Positions 1-6,014 are shown, counted from the stretch's first letter. The stretch: DNA of 6,232 nucleotides from a bacterium (GCA_013791675.1 VMTI01000165.1:1-6232), one strand, 5' to 3'. The notes: a model not told the origin generated them from the letters alone. Translations and numbers: made by a program.

Positions 1-650
1 GAGTGTCGACGCCGAAAGTTAAGTATAAGGAAGGAATTACAGCGGGAGTGATAGAAAACGGCAAAGATGTCAAGCAGACCGGCGGGCATGGGCAGTATGC
101 GCATGTCGTGCTGAAACTCTCGCCGAACGCGGAAGAAAAATTTGAATTTAAAAATTCCATTAAAGGCGGGAATATTCCTTCGCAGTATATTCCCTCCATT
201 GAGGCCGGCGTGAAAATGGGAATTGAATCAGGGCCTCTGGCGGGTTATCCGGTGCGAAATCTGACGGTGGAACTTTTAGACGGGAGTTTTCATGAGGTTG
301 ATTCTTCCGACCTGGCTTTTAAAATAGGCTCCTTTGAGACAATGAAAAAAGCTTTGAAAAAAGCCGCTCACATTTTGCTTGAACCTATTATGGAAATTGA
401 AATAAGAACGCCAACGCAATATCTCGGCGATGTGCTCGGGGATATGTCTTCCCGTCGGGGAAATATGGGGGGGTTGACAACAGAAGGCAATTTGACTATC
501 ATAAGGGCATTTGTGCCTCTGGCGGGGATGTTCGGATACGCCACGGTTATAAGGTCTCTGACGCAGGGCCGGGCGAGTTACGTGATGTCGCCAAAAGGTT
601 ACGAGCGTGTTCCGCAGCAGGTGGCAGAGAATATAATAGGTAGGGAATAG
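1..650 (+). CDS. fusA: Elongation factor G, C-terminal part (5' end outside window)
   Basis: EF-G is the cytoplasmic GTPase that moves tRNAs and mRNA through the ribosome after peptide-bond formation and helps recycle ribosomes. Only about the last 215 residues of a protein of roughly 700 are present, with the first full codon at base 3. The visible part begins in domain IV (VSTPKVKYKEGI, then GGHGQYAHV and IKGGNIPSQYIP). It includes the tip motif GSFHEVDSS, whose His matches the conserved decoding-centre His (H583 in E. coli). Domain V begins near LLEPIMEIEI and contains GDVLGDMSSRRG and FGYATVIRSLTQGRASYVM. The GTPase domain is not visible. The frame runs uninterrupted to a TAG stop at 648-650, and tuf follows after 59 bases as in a str operon. 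The GTG at base 3 is not a real start, because it lies in the middle of the family alignment. Paralogues (fusB-like EF-G2) exist, but the tuf/S10 context favours the main EF-G. Confidence 0.97.
   Translation, partial: VSTPKVKYKEGITAGVIENGKDVKQTGGHGQYAHVVLKLSPNAEEKFEFKNSIKGGNIPSQYIPSIEAGVKMGIESGPLAGYPVRNLTVELLDGSFHEVDSSDLAFKIGSFETMKKALKKAAHILLEPIMEIEIRTPTQYLGDVLGDMSSRRGNMGGLTTEGNLTIIRAFVPLAGMFGYATVIRSLTQGRASYVMSPKGYERVPQQVAENIIGRE
474..502 (+). promoter_or_regulatory. Candidate sigma70-type promoter inside fusA, upstream of tuf
   Basis: A perfect -35 hexamer TTGACA (474-479) is followed by a 17-base spacer and TATCAT (497-502), which matches TATAAT at five of six positions. It lies about 208 bases before the tuf start. 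In E. coli, tufA is also transcribed from promoters within fusA, so the arrangement has precedent. Transcription from here would include the fusA tail, the intergenic hairpins and the genes downstream. The match is by sequence only, and the bases also encode conserved-frame EF-G residues, so chance is possible. Confidence 0.4.
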
Positions 651-658
651 AGTAGTAG

Positions 659-697
659 TCGGCATTAGGATTTGCCGATATGCGCGCTTCGGCGGGC
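659..697 (+). other. Two short tandem hairpins in the fusA-tuf gap
   Basis: The first hairpin is TCGGCA (659-664) with its exact reverse complement TGCCGA (673-678) around an 8-base loop. The second, at 682-697, has a C(TTCG)G tetraloop at 687-692 closed by three G-C pairs, then one mismatch and two more G-C pairs. It ends at the base before the tuf ribosome binding site. Neither is followed by a T run, so they do not look like an intrinsic terminator. They could stabilise or mark processing of the tuf mRNA 5' end, or be incidental. Confidence 0.3.
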
Positions 698-704
698 AAG
701 GAGG
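698..704 (+). promoter_or_regulatory. Strong tuf ribosome binding site that fixes the start codon
   Basis: AAGGAGG at 698-704 lies five bases before ATG at 710, a near-ideal Shine-Dalgarno sequence. It decides between two in-frame ATGs. The upstream ATG at 680 would add ten residues (MRASAGKEEF) that are partly encoded by this site itself and are absent from the EF-Tu family. The start at 710 gives the family-typical MAKAKFERTKPHVN. Confidence 0.92.
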
Positions 705-709
705 AATTT

Positions 710-1909
710 ATGGCTAAGGCGAAATTTGAGAGGACTAAACCGCATGTTAACATCGGAACCATCGGGCATGTTGATCACGGCAAAACAACTCTGACGTCGG
801 CAATAACTTTGCTTCAATCAAAATTGGGGAAAGCCGTTTATGAGAATGTTGATGCTATTGATAACGCTCCTGAAGAAAAAGAGCGCGGCATTACAATTGC
901 CATACATCATTCGGAATACGAAACGGACACCAGGCATTACGCGCACATAGACTGCCCCGGCCACGCCGATTATATAAAGAACATGATAACGGGCGCCGCT
1001 CAGATGGACGGCGCTATTCTTGTTGTCAGCGCCGCTGACGGCCCCATGCCTCAGACAAGGGAACATATTCTGCTTGCCAGGCAGGTAGGCGTGCCGAGTC
1101 TTGTTGTTTTTATCAACAAAACGGATCAGGTTGACGATCCCGAACTGCTTGAACTGGTTGAGATGGAAGTGCGGGACCTACTTACTAAATATGAATTTGA
1201 CGGCGACAATGTGAGGATAGCCAAAGGCTCCGCCGTTAAATGTCTTGAGTGCGGCTGCGGAAAAGAGGAATGTCCCCACTGCGGCCCTATCAAGGAGCTT
1301 ATAAAAAATTGTGATGAATCCATCCCCGAACCCAAAAGGGATATGGATAAGCCTTTCCTAATGGCTGTGGAAGATGTATTTTCCATCACCGGCCGCGGCA
1401 CTGTCGCCACGGGAAGAGTGGAGAGAGGGCAGCTTAAATCAGGCGAGGAAATAGAAGTTGTGGGTTTCGGAGAAGTCAAAAAAACTGTTGCGACGTCGCT
1501 TGAAATGTTCAGGAAAATTCTTGATTCCACTCAGGCGGGAGACAATGTCGGCATTCTTTTAAGGGGCATTGATAAAGAAGTAATAGCGAGAGGAATGGTT
1601 TTGGCCAAGCCCGGCAGCATCACGCCGCATAAGAAATTTGTGGCGCAGGTTTATGTTCTCAAAAAAGAGGAAGGCGGACGTCACACGCCTTTCGTGACAG
1701 GCTACCGGCCTCAGTTTTATATAAGGACTACGGATGTCACGGGAACGGTGCAGCTTCCTTCGGGAAGGGATCTTGTTATGCCCGGCGACAATGTGGAAGT
1801 GACAGCCGAGCTTATATATCCGATAGCGATGGAAGAAGGGCTCAGGTTTGCCATCAGGGAGGGCGGTCATACCGTTGCCTCCGGCGTAATCTCAAAAATA
1901 ATAGAATAA
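710..1909 (+). CDS. tuf: Elongation factor Tu, with a cysteine-rich segment in the G domain
   Basis: EF-Tu is the cytoplasmic GTPase that brings aminoacyl-tRNA to the ribosomal A site. It has 399 residues, against 394 in E. coli. GTPase motifs are all present: G1 GHVDHGKT (19-26), G2 RGITI with T62, G3 DCPGH (81-85, His85 being the catalytic His), G4 NKTD (136-139; NKCD is more usual) and G5 GSA (173-175). Domain 2 starts near DKPFLMAVEDVFSI (213-226), and domain 3 covers the last third with GGRHTPF and GYRPQFY. The odd part is residues 178-201, where six cysteines (178, 181, 183, 188, 191, 201) form CxxCxC, then CxxC, then a lone Cys, in a segment about five residues longer than in E. coli. 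The switch I end reads AIHHSEYET where NTSHVEYDT is usual. The gene has its own strong ribosome binding site and probably an internal fusA promoter. Identity is certain; the role of the Cys cluster is unknown to me. Confidence 0.98.
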   Translation: MAKAKFERTKPHVNIGTIGHVDHGKTTLTSAITLLQSKLGKAVYENVDAIDNAPEEKERGITIAIHHSEYETDTRHYAHIDCPGHADYIKNMITGAAQMDGAILVVSAADGPMPQTREHILLARQVGVPSLVVFINKTDQVDDPELLELVEMEVRDLLTKYEFDGDNVRIAKGSAVKCLECGCGKEECPHCGPIKELIKNCDESIPEPKRDMDKPFLMAVEDVFSITGRGTVATGRVERGQLKSGEEIEVVGFGEVKKTVATSLEMFRKILDSTQAGDNVGILLRGIDKEVIARGMVLAKPGSITPHKKFVAQVYVLKKEEGGRHTPFVTGYRPQFYIRTTDVTGTVQLPSGRDLVMPGDNVEVTAELIYPIAMEEGLRFAIREGGHTVASGVISKIIE

Positions 1910-1921
1910 AGGAAAAGTTAG

Positions 1922-2233
1922 ATGGAAAAAATTAGGGTAAAGGTTTTCTCTTACGATTACAGGCTTCTTGAGGAATCGGTGAAGACCATAATGGCGCAGC
2001 TCTCTCATAAGGGGATTGTTATAACGGGGCCGATTATCCTTCCGACAAAGAGAAAACTTTACACTGTTTTGAGAAGTCCGCACGCGGATAAAAAATCCAG
2101 AGAACAATTTGAGACCAAAATCCACAAACGGATGATAGAAATCAAAAATCCCACCAAGGAAGTGATGAATATACTGCGTGATATTTCTCTTCCTGCGGGA
2201 ATAGACATTACGGTAAAGGATCTGAGCCAATGA
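1922..2233 (+). CDS. rpsJ: 30S ribosomal protein S10
   Basis: S10 sits in the head of the small subunit and, as NusE, also joins NusB in transcription antitermination. The protein has 103 residues, equal to E. coli. It shows the expected N-terminal strand (KIRVKVFSYDYRLLEES), the core motif TGPIILPTKRKLYTVLRSPH at 36-54, and the C-terminal LPAGIDITVKDL. An AAAGGA site at 1908-1913, overlapping the tuf stop, lies eight bases before the ATG. The gene begins only 12 bases after tuf, so there is no room for the long S10 leader through which L4 regulates this operon in E. coli. Its last codons overlap the rplC start by ATGA. Confidence 0.97.
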   Translation: MEKIRVKVFSYDYRLLEESVKTIMAQLSHKGIVITGPIILPTKRKLYTVLRSPHADKKSREQFETKIHKRMIEIKNPTKEVMNILRDISLPAGIDITVKDLSQ

Positions 2234-2877
2234 CCCCTTCGGAAAATAAGAGTCCTAAACTGCCCCCTTGCAGGGCGGTGTTGGGTATGAAAGGTGTTAT
2301 GTGCCGTGTTTTCACGGATACGGCTGAACTCGCCTGTACGGTTGTGGACGTGCCCGTTAACAGTGTGGTAGGTATTAAGACGGCTAAAAAAGATGGTTAT
2401 GAGGCTATGCAAATAGCTTTTGAAGGGAGAAAATCCAATAAACCTCTTGCCGGTATCGCGGCAAAGGCCGGCATGAAGAACATAAAAGCTTCCCGGGAAA
2501 TACGCGGCGCTTACGAGGGCGTTTGCGGAGACAAAATTCAGCTCAGCGATATTTTTGAAAAAGGTTCCGTCGTGAGCGTGACCGGTATTTCCAAGGGGAA
2601 GGGCTTTGCCAGCACTCGTAAGCGCTGGCATTTTAAAGGTGGTCCGAAAAGCCACGGTCAAAAGAGAAAATACAGATCCCCCGGTTCCATAGGCTCTTCG
2701 TCTTATCCGTCCAGAGTTTTGCCGGGAATAAAAATGGCCGGACGCATGGGCAGCGACAAGGTGACCGTAAAGAATATGAAAGTAGCTTCTGTGGACGCGG
2801 ATAAAAATAAACTTTATATTGTCGGCGCCGCGCCGGGTTCCAGGGGCGGTATCCTTGTGATTAAAAAAATAAAATGA
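2230..2877 (+). CDS. rplC: 50S ribosomal protein L3, with unusual N terminus
   Basis: L3 is an early-assembly large-subunit protein whose long loop reaches towards the peptidyl-transferase centre. The 215-residue product shows the diagnostic stretch VTGISKGKGFASTRKRWHF (117-135), then SHGQKRKYRSPGSIG and KMAGRMGSDKVTV (168-180). The residue matching the Gln methylated by PrmB in E. coli (Q150) is Ser. The start chosen at 2230 overlaps the rpsJ stop by ATGA and has AAAGGA at 2215-2220. This gives about 15 residues (MTPSENKSPKLPPC...) before the usual L3 N terminus. In-frame GTG (2278) or TTG (2281) starts just after AGGG at 2272-2275 would give a family-length protein and cannot be excluded. 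The usual GKKVGMTRIF-type motif reads GMKGVMCRVF here. The product is certain, the start less so. Confidence 0.95.
   Translation: MTPSENKSPKLPPCRAVLGMKGVMCRVFTDTAELACTVVDVPVNSVVGIKTAKKDGYEAMQIAFEGRKSNKPLAGIAAKAGMKNIKASREIRGAYEGVCGDKIQLSDIFEKGSVVSVTGISKGKGFASTRKRWHFKGGPKSHGQKRKYRSPGSIGSSSYPSRVLPGIKMAGRMGSDKVTVKNMKVASVDADKNKLYIVGAAPGSRGGILVIKKIK
2607..2634 (+). other. Hairpin followed by TTTT within rplC
   Basis: TGCCAGC (2607-2613) and its exact reverse complement GCTGGCA (2624-2630) enclose a 10-base loop and are followed directly by TTTT (2631-2634). The shape resembles a weak intrinsic terminator, but the T run is short and the element lies in codons for the conserved L3 stretch FASTRKRWHF. 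Incidental pairing is the more likely explanation; slight attenuation or pausing is possible. Confidence 0.2.
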
Positions 2878-3479
2878 CTAAAGCGAAAATAATAGAAACA
2901 TCAGGCGCGATTTCGGGCGCGAAAGATTTACGGCCGGAAATTTTCGGTGTGCATTATAACGATTGTTTTATAAATGAGGCCATGAAAGAATATTTGCGCA
3001 AGAATTTTACCGGAAGCACTAAAACAAAAGCTGAAGTGCGCGGCGGAGGCAGAAAACCTTACCGCCAGAAGGGAACGGGCAATGCCCGTCAGGGAAGCAT
3101 AAGGACGCCGCTGAAACCCGGCGGTGGTATTATTTTCGGGCCCAAACCGAGGGTTAAGCCCAATACACTCAACAAAAAAAAGAAAAACGCGGCATTGAGG
3201 CAGGTTCTTTCCAGGCTTGCCTCCGAGGGGAAAATTTATTTTGCCGAGGCCTTGGATTTTAAGAAAACTCGCGAGGCCGCCGGTTTTCTCGCTAAAAATT
3301 TTGAAAAAAACAGCAAACTTCTTATTGTCACGGAAAAACAGGATAAGAATTTTGCTTTGTCTTTCAGAAATATAAAAAATGTTTCGCTTGAGCGCGCGGC
3401 AGACCTCAATATGAGGAAGCTCGTATACTGCGACGGAGTGATATTTGTCGGCGCGGCTATAGACGGGGTGAAAGCATGA
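2874..3479 (+). CDS. rplD: 50S ribosomal protein L4
   Basis: L4 binds domain I of 23S rRNA and sends a loop to the narrow part of the peptide exit tunnel. In E. coli it also represses its own operon. The protein has 201 residues, the same as E. coli. The tunnel loop is clear at about 54-93: EVRGGGRKPYRQKGTGNARQ, then GSIRTPLKPGGGIIFGPKPR. The usual KGTGRAR reads KGTGNAR, with Asn replacing an Arg. The globular part follows, with LNKKKKNAALRQVLS and a final VIFVGAAIDGVKA. The ATG overlaps the rplC stop by ATGA, and no Shine-Dalgarno sequence is visible in the A-rich 20 bases before it. Translation probably depends on ribosomes finishing rplC. Confidence 0.97.
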   Translation: MTKAKIIETSGAISGAKDLRPEIFGVHYNDCFINEAMKEYLRKNFTGSTKTKAEVRGGGRKPYRQKGTGNARQGSIRTPLKPGGGIIFGPKPRVKPNTLNKKKKNAALRQVLSRLASEGKIYFAEALDFKKTREAAGFLAKNFEKNSKLLIVTEKQDKNFALSFRNIKNVSLERAADLNMRKLVYCDGVIFVGAAIDGVKA

Positions 3480-3769
3480 AACTTGCGAATTCCGCCGTTA
3501 TTCTATGGCCGGCTTTTACGGAAAAATCCGAGAAGCTGCGCAGCGAGAAAAATATTTATGTATTTTTTGTAAATCAGAAAGCTACTAAAAAACAGATTGA
3601 AAAATCTGTGGAGGAGCTTTTCGGCGTGAAAGTGGAGTCCGTGAAAACCGTTAATACTCATCCGAAGCTTAAAAGAAAAGGCGCCCACGCGGGCTACAGG
3701 TCACGTTATAAAAAAGCTTATGTCAAGCTCGTTAAAGGCGAAATTATTCAGGGATTTGAAGCGGCATGA
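3476..3769 (+). CDS. rplW: 50S ribosomal protein L23
   Basis: L23 lies beside the exit of the peptide tunnel and is the docking site for trigger factor and the signal recognition particle. The 97-residue product has the L23 pattern: a short N-terminal strand, PAFTEKSEKL (12-21), ATKKQIEKSVEELFGVKVESV (36-56) and the basic tail KRKGAHAGYRSRYKKAYVKL. Glu16 aligns with E. coli Glu18, the trigger-factor contact. GGGGTGA at 3465-3471 serves as ribosome binding site. The start overlaps the rplD stop by ATGA, and the end overlaps rplB in the same way. Confidence 0.96.
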   Translation: MKLANSAVILWPAFTEKSEKLRSEKNIYVFFVNQKATKKQIEKSVEELFGVKVESVKTVNTHPKLKRKGAHAGYRSRYKKAYVKLVKGEIIQGFEAA

Positions 3770-4590
3770 AGTATTATAAACCGACAACATCTTCCAGGCG
3801 TTTCAGAACTGTGCCGACGGATAGAATAAGGGTAAAGCCGCATCTTCCTCTCACGATTGCCAAAAAAGCCTCGGGCGGCAGAAATAATGTCGGAAGAATA
3901 ACCGCCCCGCACCGCGGCGGCGCCCAGAAAAGAAGAATCCGGTTGGTTGATTTTAAAAGAGATAAGTGGGACATGCCCGGAATAGTGCAAAGTGTTGAAT
4001 ACGACCCCGGCAGATCCTGCCGCATATCGCTTGTGAATTACAGCGACGGCGAAAGAAGATATATACTTCACCCTGACGGTTTGAAGATAGGGAAAACGGT
4101 AATCTCGTCCAGATCGCAGGCTGCTTTGCATCCGGGCAATGCCATGCCTTTAAGCTGTATGCCCGGGGGTACGGTTGTCCATAATATTGAGATACTTCCC
4201 GGAAAAGGCGGAAAAATAGCGCGTTCGGCGTCAGGCTTCGCGCTTATAATGAGTAAAGATGATAATTACGCGGTTTTGAAAATGCCGTCGGGAGAAATAA
4301 GAAAAGTGTTTGTCACATCGCTGGCTACAGTGGGCAGACTTGATAACATAGAACATGCGGGAAAGAAATTCGGTTGCGCCGGCGCGAAACGCCATATAGG
4401 GAAAAGGCCTCATGTACGCGGCACGGCTATGAATGCTGTTGATCACCCGCACGGCGGCGGTCGCGGACGGAGCCACGGCGGAAATGTACCCAGGTCTCCC
4501 AACGGTATTCCCGCAAAGGGCTTTAAGACGAGAAACCCCAAGAAAGCTTCGGGGGCTTTGATAATATCCAGAAGGAAAAAGAGGAAATAA
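3766..4590 (+). CDS. rplB: 50S ribosomal protein L2
   Basis: L2 is a primary 23S rRNA binder needed for subunit joining and peptidyl-transferase assembly. The protein has 274 residues, the normal family length. Recognisable parts are the N-terminal KYYKPTTSSRR, ITAPHRGGAQKRRIR (45-59), the OB/SH3-like core with VHNIEILPGKGGKIARSA (138-155) and the signature VDHPHGGG with His229, the residue important for peptidyl transfer in E. coli. Around it the sequence departs from the common form: MNA replaces MNP, GGGRGR replaces GGGEGR, and SPNGIPAKGFKTR replaces the usual TPWGxPxxGxKTR. These may be lineage markers. The ATG overlaps the rplW stop by ATGA, and the gene ends directly against rpsS. Confidence 0.97.
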   Translation: MKYYKPTTSSRRFRTVPTDRIRVKPHLPLTIAKKASGGRNNVGRITAPHRGGAQKRRIRLVDFKRDKWDMPGIVQSVEYDPGRSCRISLVNYSDGERRYILHPDGLKIGKTVISSRSQAALHPGNAMPLSCMPGGTVVHNIEILPGKGGKIARSASGFALIMSKDDNYAVLKMPSGEIRKVFVTSLATVGRLDNIEHAGKKFGCAGAKRHIGKRPHVRGTAMNAVDHPHGGGRGRSHGGNVPRSPNGIPAKGFKTRNPKKASGALIISRRKKRK

Positions 4591-4878
4591 ATGAGCAGAT
4601 CAACCAAAAAAGGCCCTTATGTTGATGATCGTTTGCTTGTAAAGATCGCCAAGCACAGAAAGGAAGGCAAGAAGCAGCCGATAAAAACATGGGCGAGATC
4701 TTCCGTTATTATTCCCGACTGGGTGGGGCTGACTTTTCAAGTGCATAACGGAAAAAAATTTGTACCGGTGTATATTTCCGAAGCCATGGTCGGATACAGG
4801 CTGGGTGAATTTTCGCCGACGAGGTTTTTCAAGGGTCATGGTGTGGGAAAAAGAGACGCCGTCGCTCTTGCTAAATAG
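4591..4878 (+). CDS. rpsS: 30S ribosomal protein S19
   Basis: S19 is located in the small-subunit head with S13 and contacts the A-site tRNA region and the inter-subunit bridge. The 95-residue product begins with the typical MSRSTKKGPYVDDRLL. It carries the family signature from NGKKFVPVYISEAMVGYRLG through EFSPTRFFKGHG (53-84). Its ATG follows the rplB TAA with no intervening base. GAGG at 4581-4584, inside the last rplB codons, is six bases upstream. Nothing is unusual in length or motifs. Confidence 0.97.
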   Translation: MSRSTKKGPYVDDRLLVKIAKHRKEGKKQPIKTWARSSVIIPDWVGLTFQVHNGKKFVPVYISEAMVGYRLGEFSPTRFFKGHGVGKRDAVALAK

Positions 4879-4883
4879 AAATT

Positions 4884-5207
4884 ATGGAATGTAAAGCAAT
4901 ATTAAAACATGTGAGATTGTCACCTAAAAAGATACAGCGCTATCTTAATATGGTTAGAGGCGCCGATATAGAAATGGCAGTCGCGAAACTTGAGACTAAA
5001 AAAACTCCGGCGGCTATAGCGATAAAGAAGCTTATAAATTCCGCTGCCGCGCAGGGTTCGGGAAAACTGTTTGTGAAAACCATATTCGCAACCCCCGGAC
5101 CGGCTCTTAAAAGAATGAGGCCGGGGCCTTTTGGACGAGCTAATATGTATAAAAGAAGGTCAAGTCATATAACGGTGGCTTTGTCTGAAACGGAGAAGAA
5201 GAAATGA
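4884..5207 (+). CDS. rplV: 50S ribosomal protein L22
   Basis: L22 lines the peptide exit tunnel with a long beta hairpin, where macrolide-resistance mutations occur in other bacteria. The 107-residue product shows KHVRLSPKKIQRYLNMVRG (8-26), the helical AAIAIKKLINSAAAQG (43-58) and the hairpin region GPALKRMRPGPFGRANMYKR (72-91), followed by SSHITVALSE. The segment joining helix and hairpin is a few residues shorter than in E. coli. The hairpin tip reads PGPFGRA where PRAKGRA is common. The start is five bases after rpsS. No Shine-Dalgarno sequence is visible in the A/T-rich upstream bases, suggesting coupling to rpsS. Confidence 0.96.
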   Translation: MECKAILKHVRLSPKKIQRYLNMVRGADIEMAVAKLETKKTPAAIAIKKLINSAAAQGSGKLFVKTIFATPGPALKRMRPGPFGRANMYKRRSSHITVALSETEKKK

Positions 5208-5240
5208 TAAGAATAAATTTAACAGGAGCGGGGAGATAGC

Positions 5241-6008
5241 ATGGGCCAGAAGATTCATCCTTACGGTGTCAGAATAGGCATCAACAGAAACTGGGTCAGC
5301 CGGTGGTTTGTGAAAAGGGGTGCGGCGGAATCCATTATGGAAGATGTCAAAATAAGAAAAACTATAGAGTCCAAACTCGGCCGCTCGCAGATTTCAAAAG
5401 TGGAGATTGAGAAAGCTTCCAATCAAATAGTGATAACGGTTCATACCGCCAGGCCCGGCCTGGTCATCGGTCAGAAGGGTGTTACCATTGACGCGCTTCG
5501 CGAAGATATTGCTTTGGCAATAGGTAAGGAAGTAAAAATAAATGTCGCTGAAATTAAGCAGCCTTTTCTTGACGCTCAGATAGTTTCCGAGATGGTGGCG
5601 GTGCAGCTGGAGAAGAAGATGCCGTTTCGCAGCGTATGCAAGCGCATGATTAAAAACATAATGAGCGAGGGCGCTCTCGGCGCGAAGGTAATGGTTGCCG
5701 GCCGTCTCGGCGGAAACGAAATAGCCAGAAAGGAATGGTTCAAGGATGGAAGCGTTCCTCTTCAATCGCTGGCGAAAAATATTGACTACGGATTTTCCAA
5801 AACCTATACCAAATATGGCATTATAGGCGTTAAGTCATGGGTGCATAAAAAAGATGAAATAAGCCGAACCGCCGTTAAAACGGGCGCGGTTGTTGAAGCC
5901 TCTGATGAATCCGCGGCGCCTGTGTCCGAAGGAGCCGTTTTAGGCGCGGCACCCATTGCGAAAGTATTGAAAGTTAAAGTTGCAGATGTTGCGAAAGAGG
6001 ATGATTAA
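5241..6008 (+). CDS. rpsC: 30S ribosomal protein S3, with extended C terminus
   Basis: S3 forms part of the mRNA entry channel and has helicase activity with S4 and S5. The product has 255 residues, against 233 in E. coli. It starts with the typical MGQKIHPYGVRIGINRNW. A type II KH domain occupies about 39-107, with its GxxG loop GQKG at 77-80. The C-terminal domain contains MVAGRLGGNEIARKEWFKDG (151-170) and YGIIGVKSWVHK (192-203). Of the channel residues matching E. coli R131, R132 and K135, the first and third are kept (R130, K134) and the second is Ser131. From about residue 207 a roughly 49-residue Ala/Val-rich, partly acidic tail ending in KEDD replaces the short basic tail of E. coli. 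The ribosome binding site GGGGAGA (5230-5236) is four bases upstream. A 33-base gap separates it from rplV. Confidence 0.97.
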   Translation: MGQKIHPYGVRIGINRNWVSRWFVKRGAAESIMEDVKIRKTIESKLGRSQISKVEIEKASNQIVITVHTARPGLVIGQKGVTIDALREDIALAIGKEVKINVAEIKQPFLDAQIVSEMVAVQLEKKMPFRSVCKRMIKNIMSEGALGAKVMVAGRLGGNEIARKEWFKDGSVPLQSLAKNIDYGFSKTYTKYGIIGVKSWVHKKDEISRTAVKTGAVVEASDESAAPVSEGAVLGAAPIAKVLKVKVADVAKEDD

Positions 6009-6014
6009 AAAATA

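Noticed and set aside
3..5. GTG at base 3 as the start of a short EF-G-like gene
   Set aside because: It falls in the middle of EF-G domain IV in the family alignment; the gene simply continues upstream of the window.
680..709. Upstream in-frame ATG extending EF-Tu by ten residues
   Set aside because: The extension overlaps the ideal ribosome binding site at 698-704 and is absent from the EF-Tu family; it is non-coding leader.
1025..1039. Perfect inverted repeat GTCAGC-gcc-GCTGAC inside tuf
   Set aside because: It encodes the conserved VVSAADGP stretch, has a 3-base loop and no T run, and is the kind of short palindrome expected from GC-rich codons.
1910..1921. Possible S10-operon leader or promoter between tuf and rpsJ
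   Set aside because: Only 12 bases separate the genes, and no convincing -35/-10 pair was found in the tuf tail by eye.
2059..2661. Open frame of 200 codons on the - strand opposite rpsJ and rplC
   Set aside because: It lies wholly antisense to two certain ribosomal genes, resembles no family I know, and is explained by their codon use. The other - strand open frames (for example 276-665, 1126-1530, 3748-4131, 5394-5765) are rejected on the same grounds.
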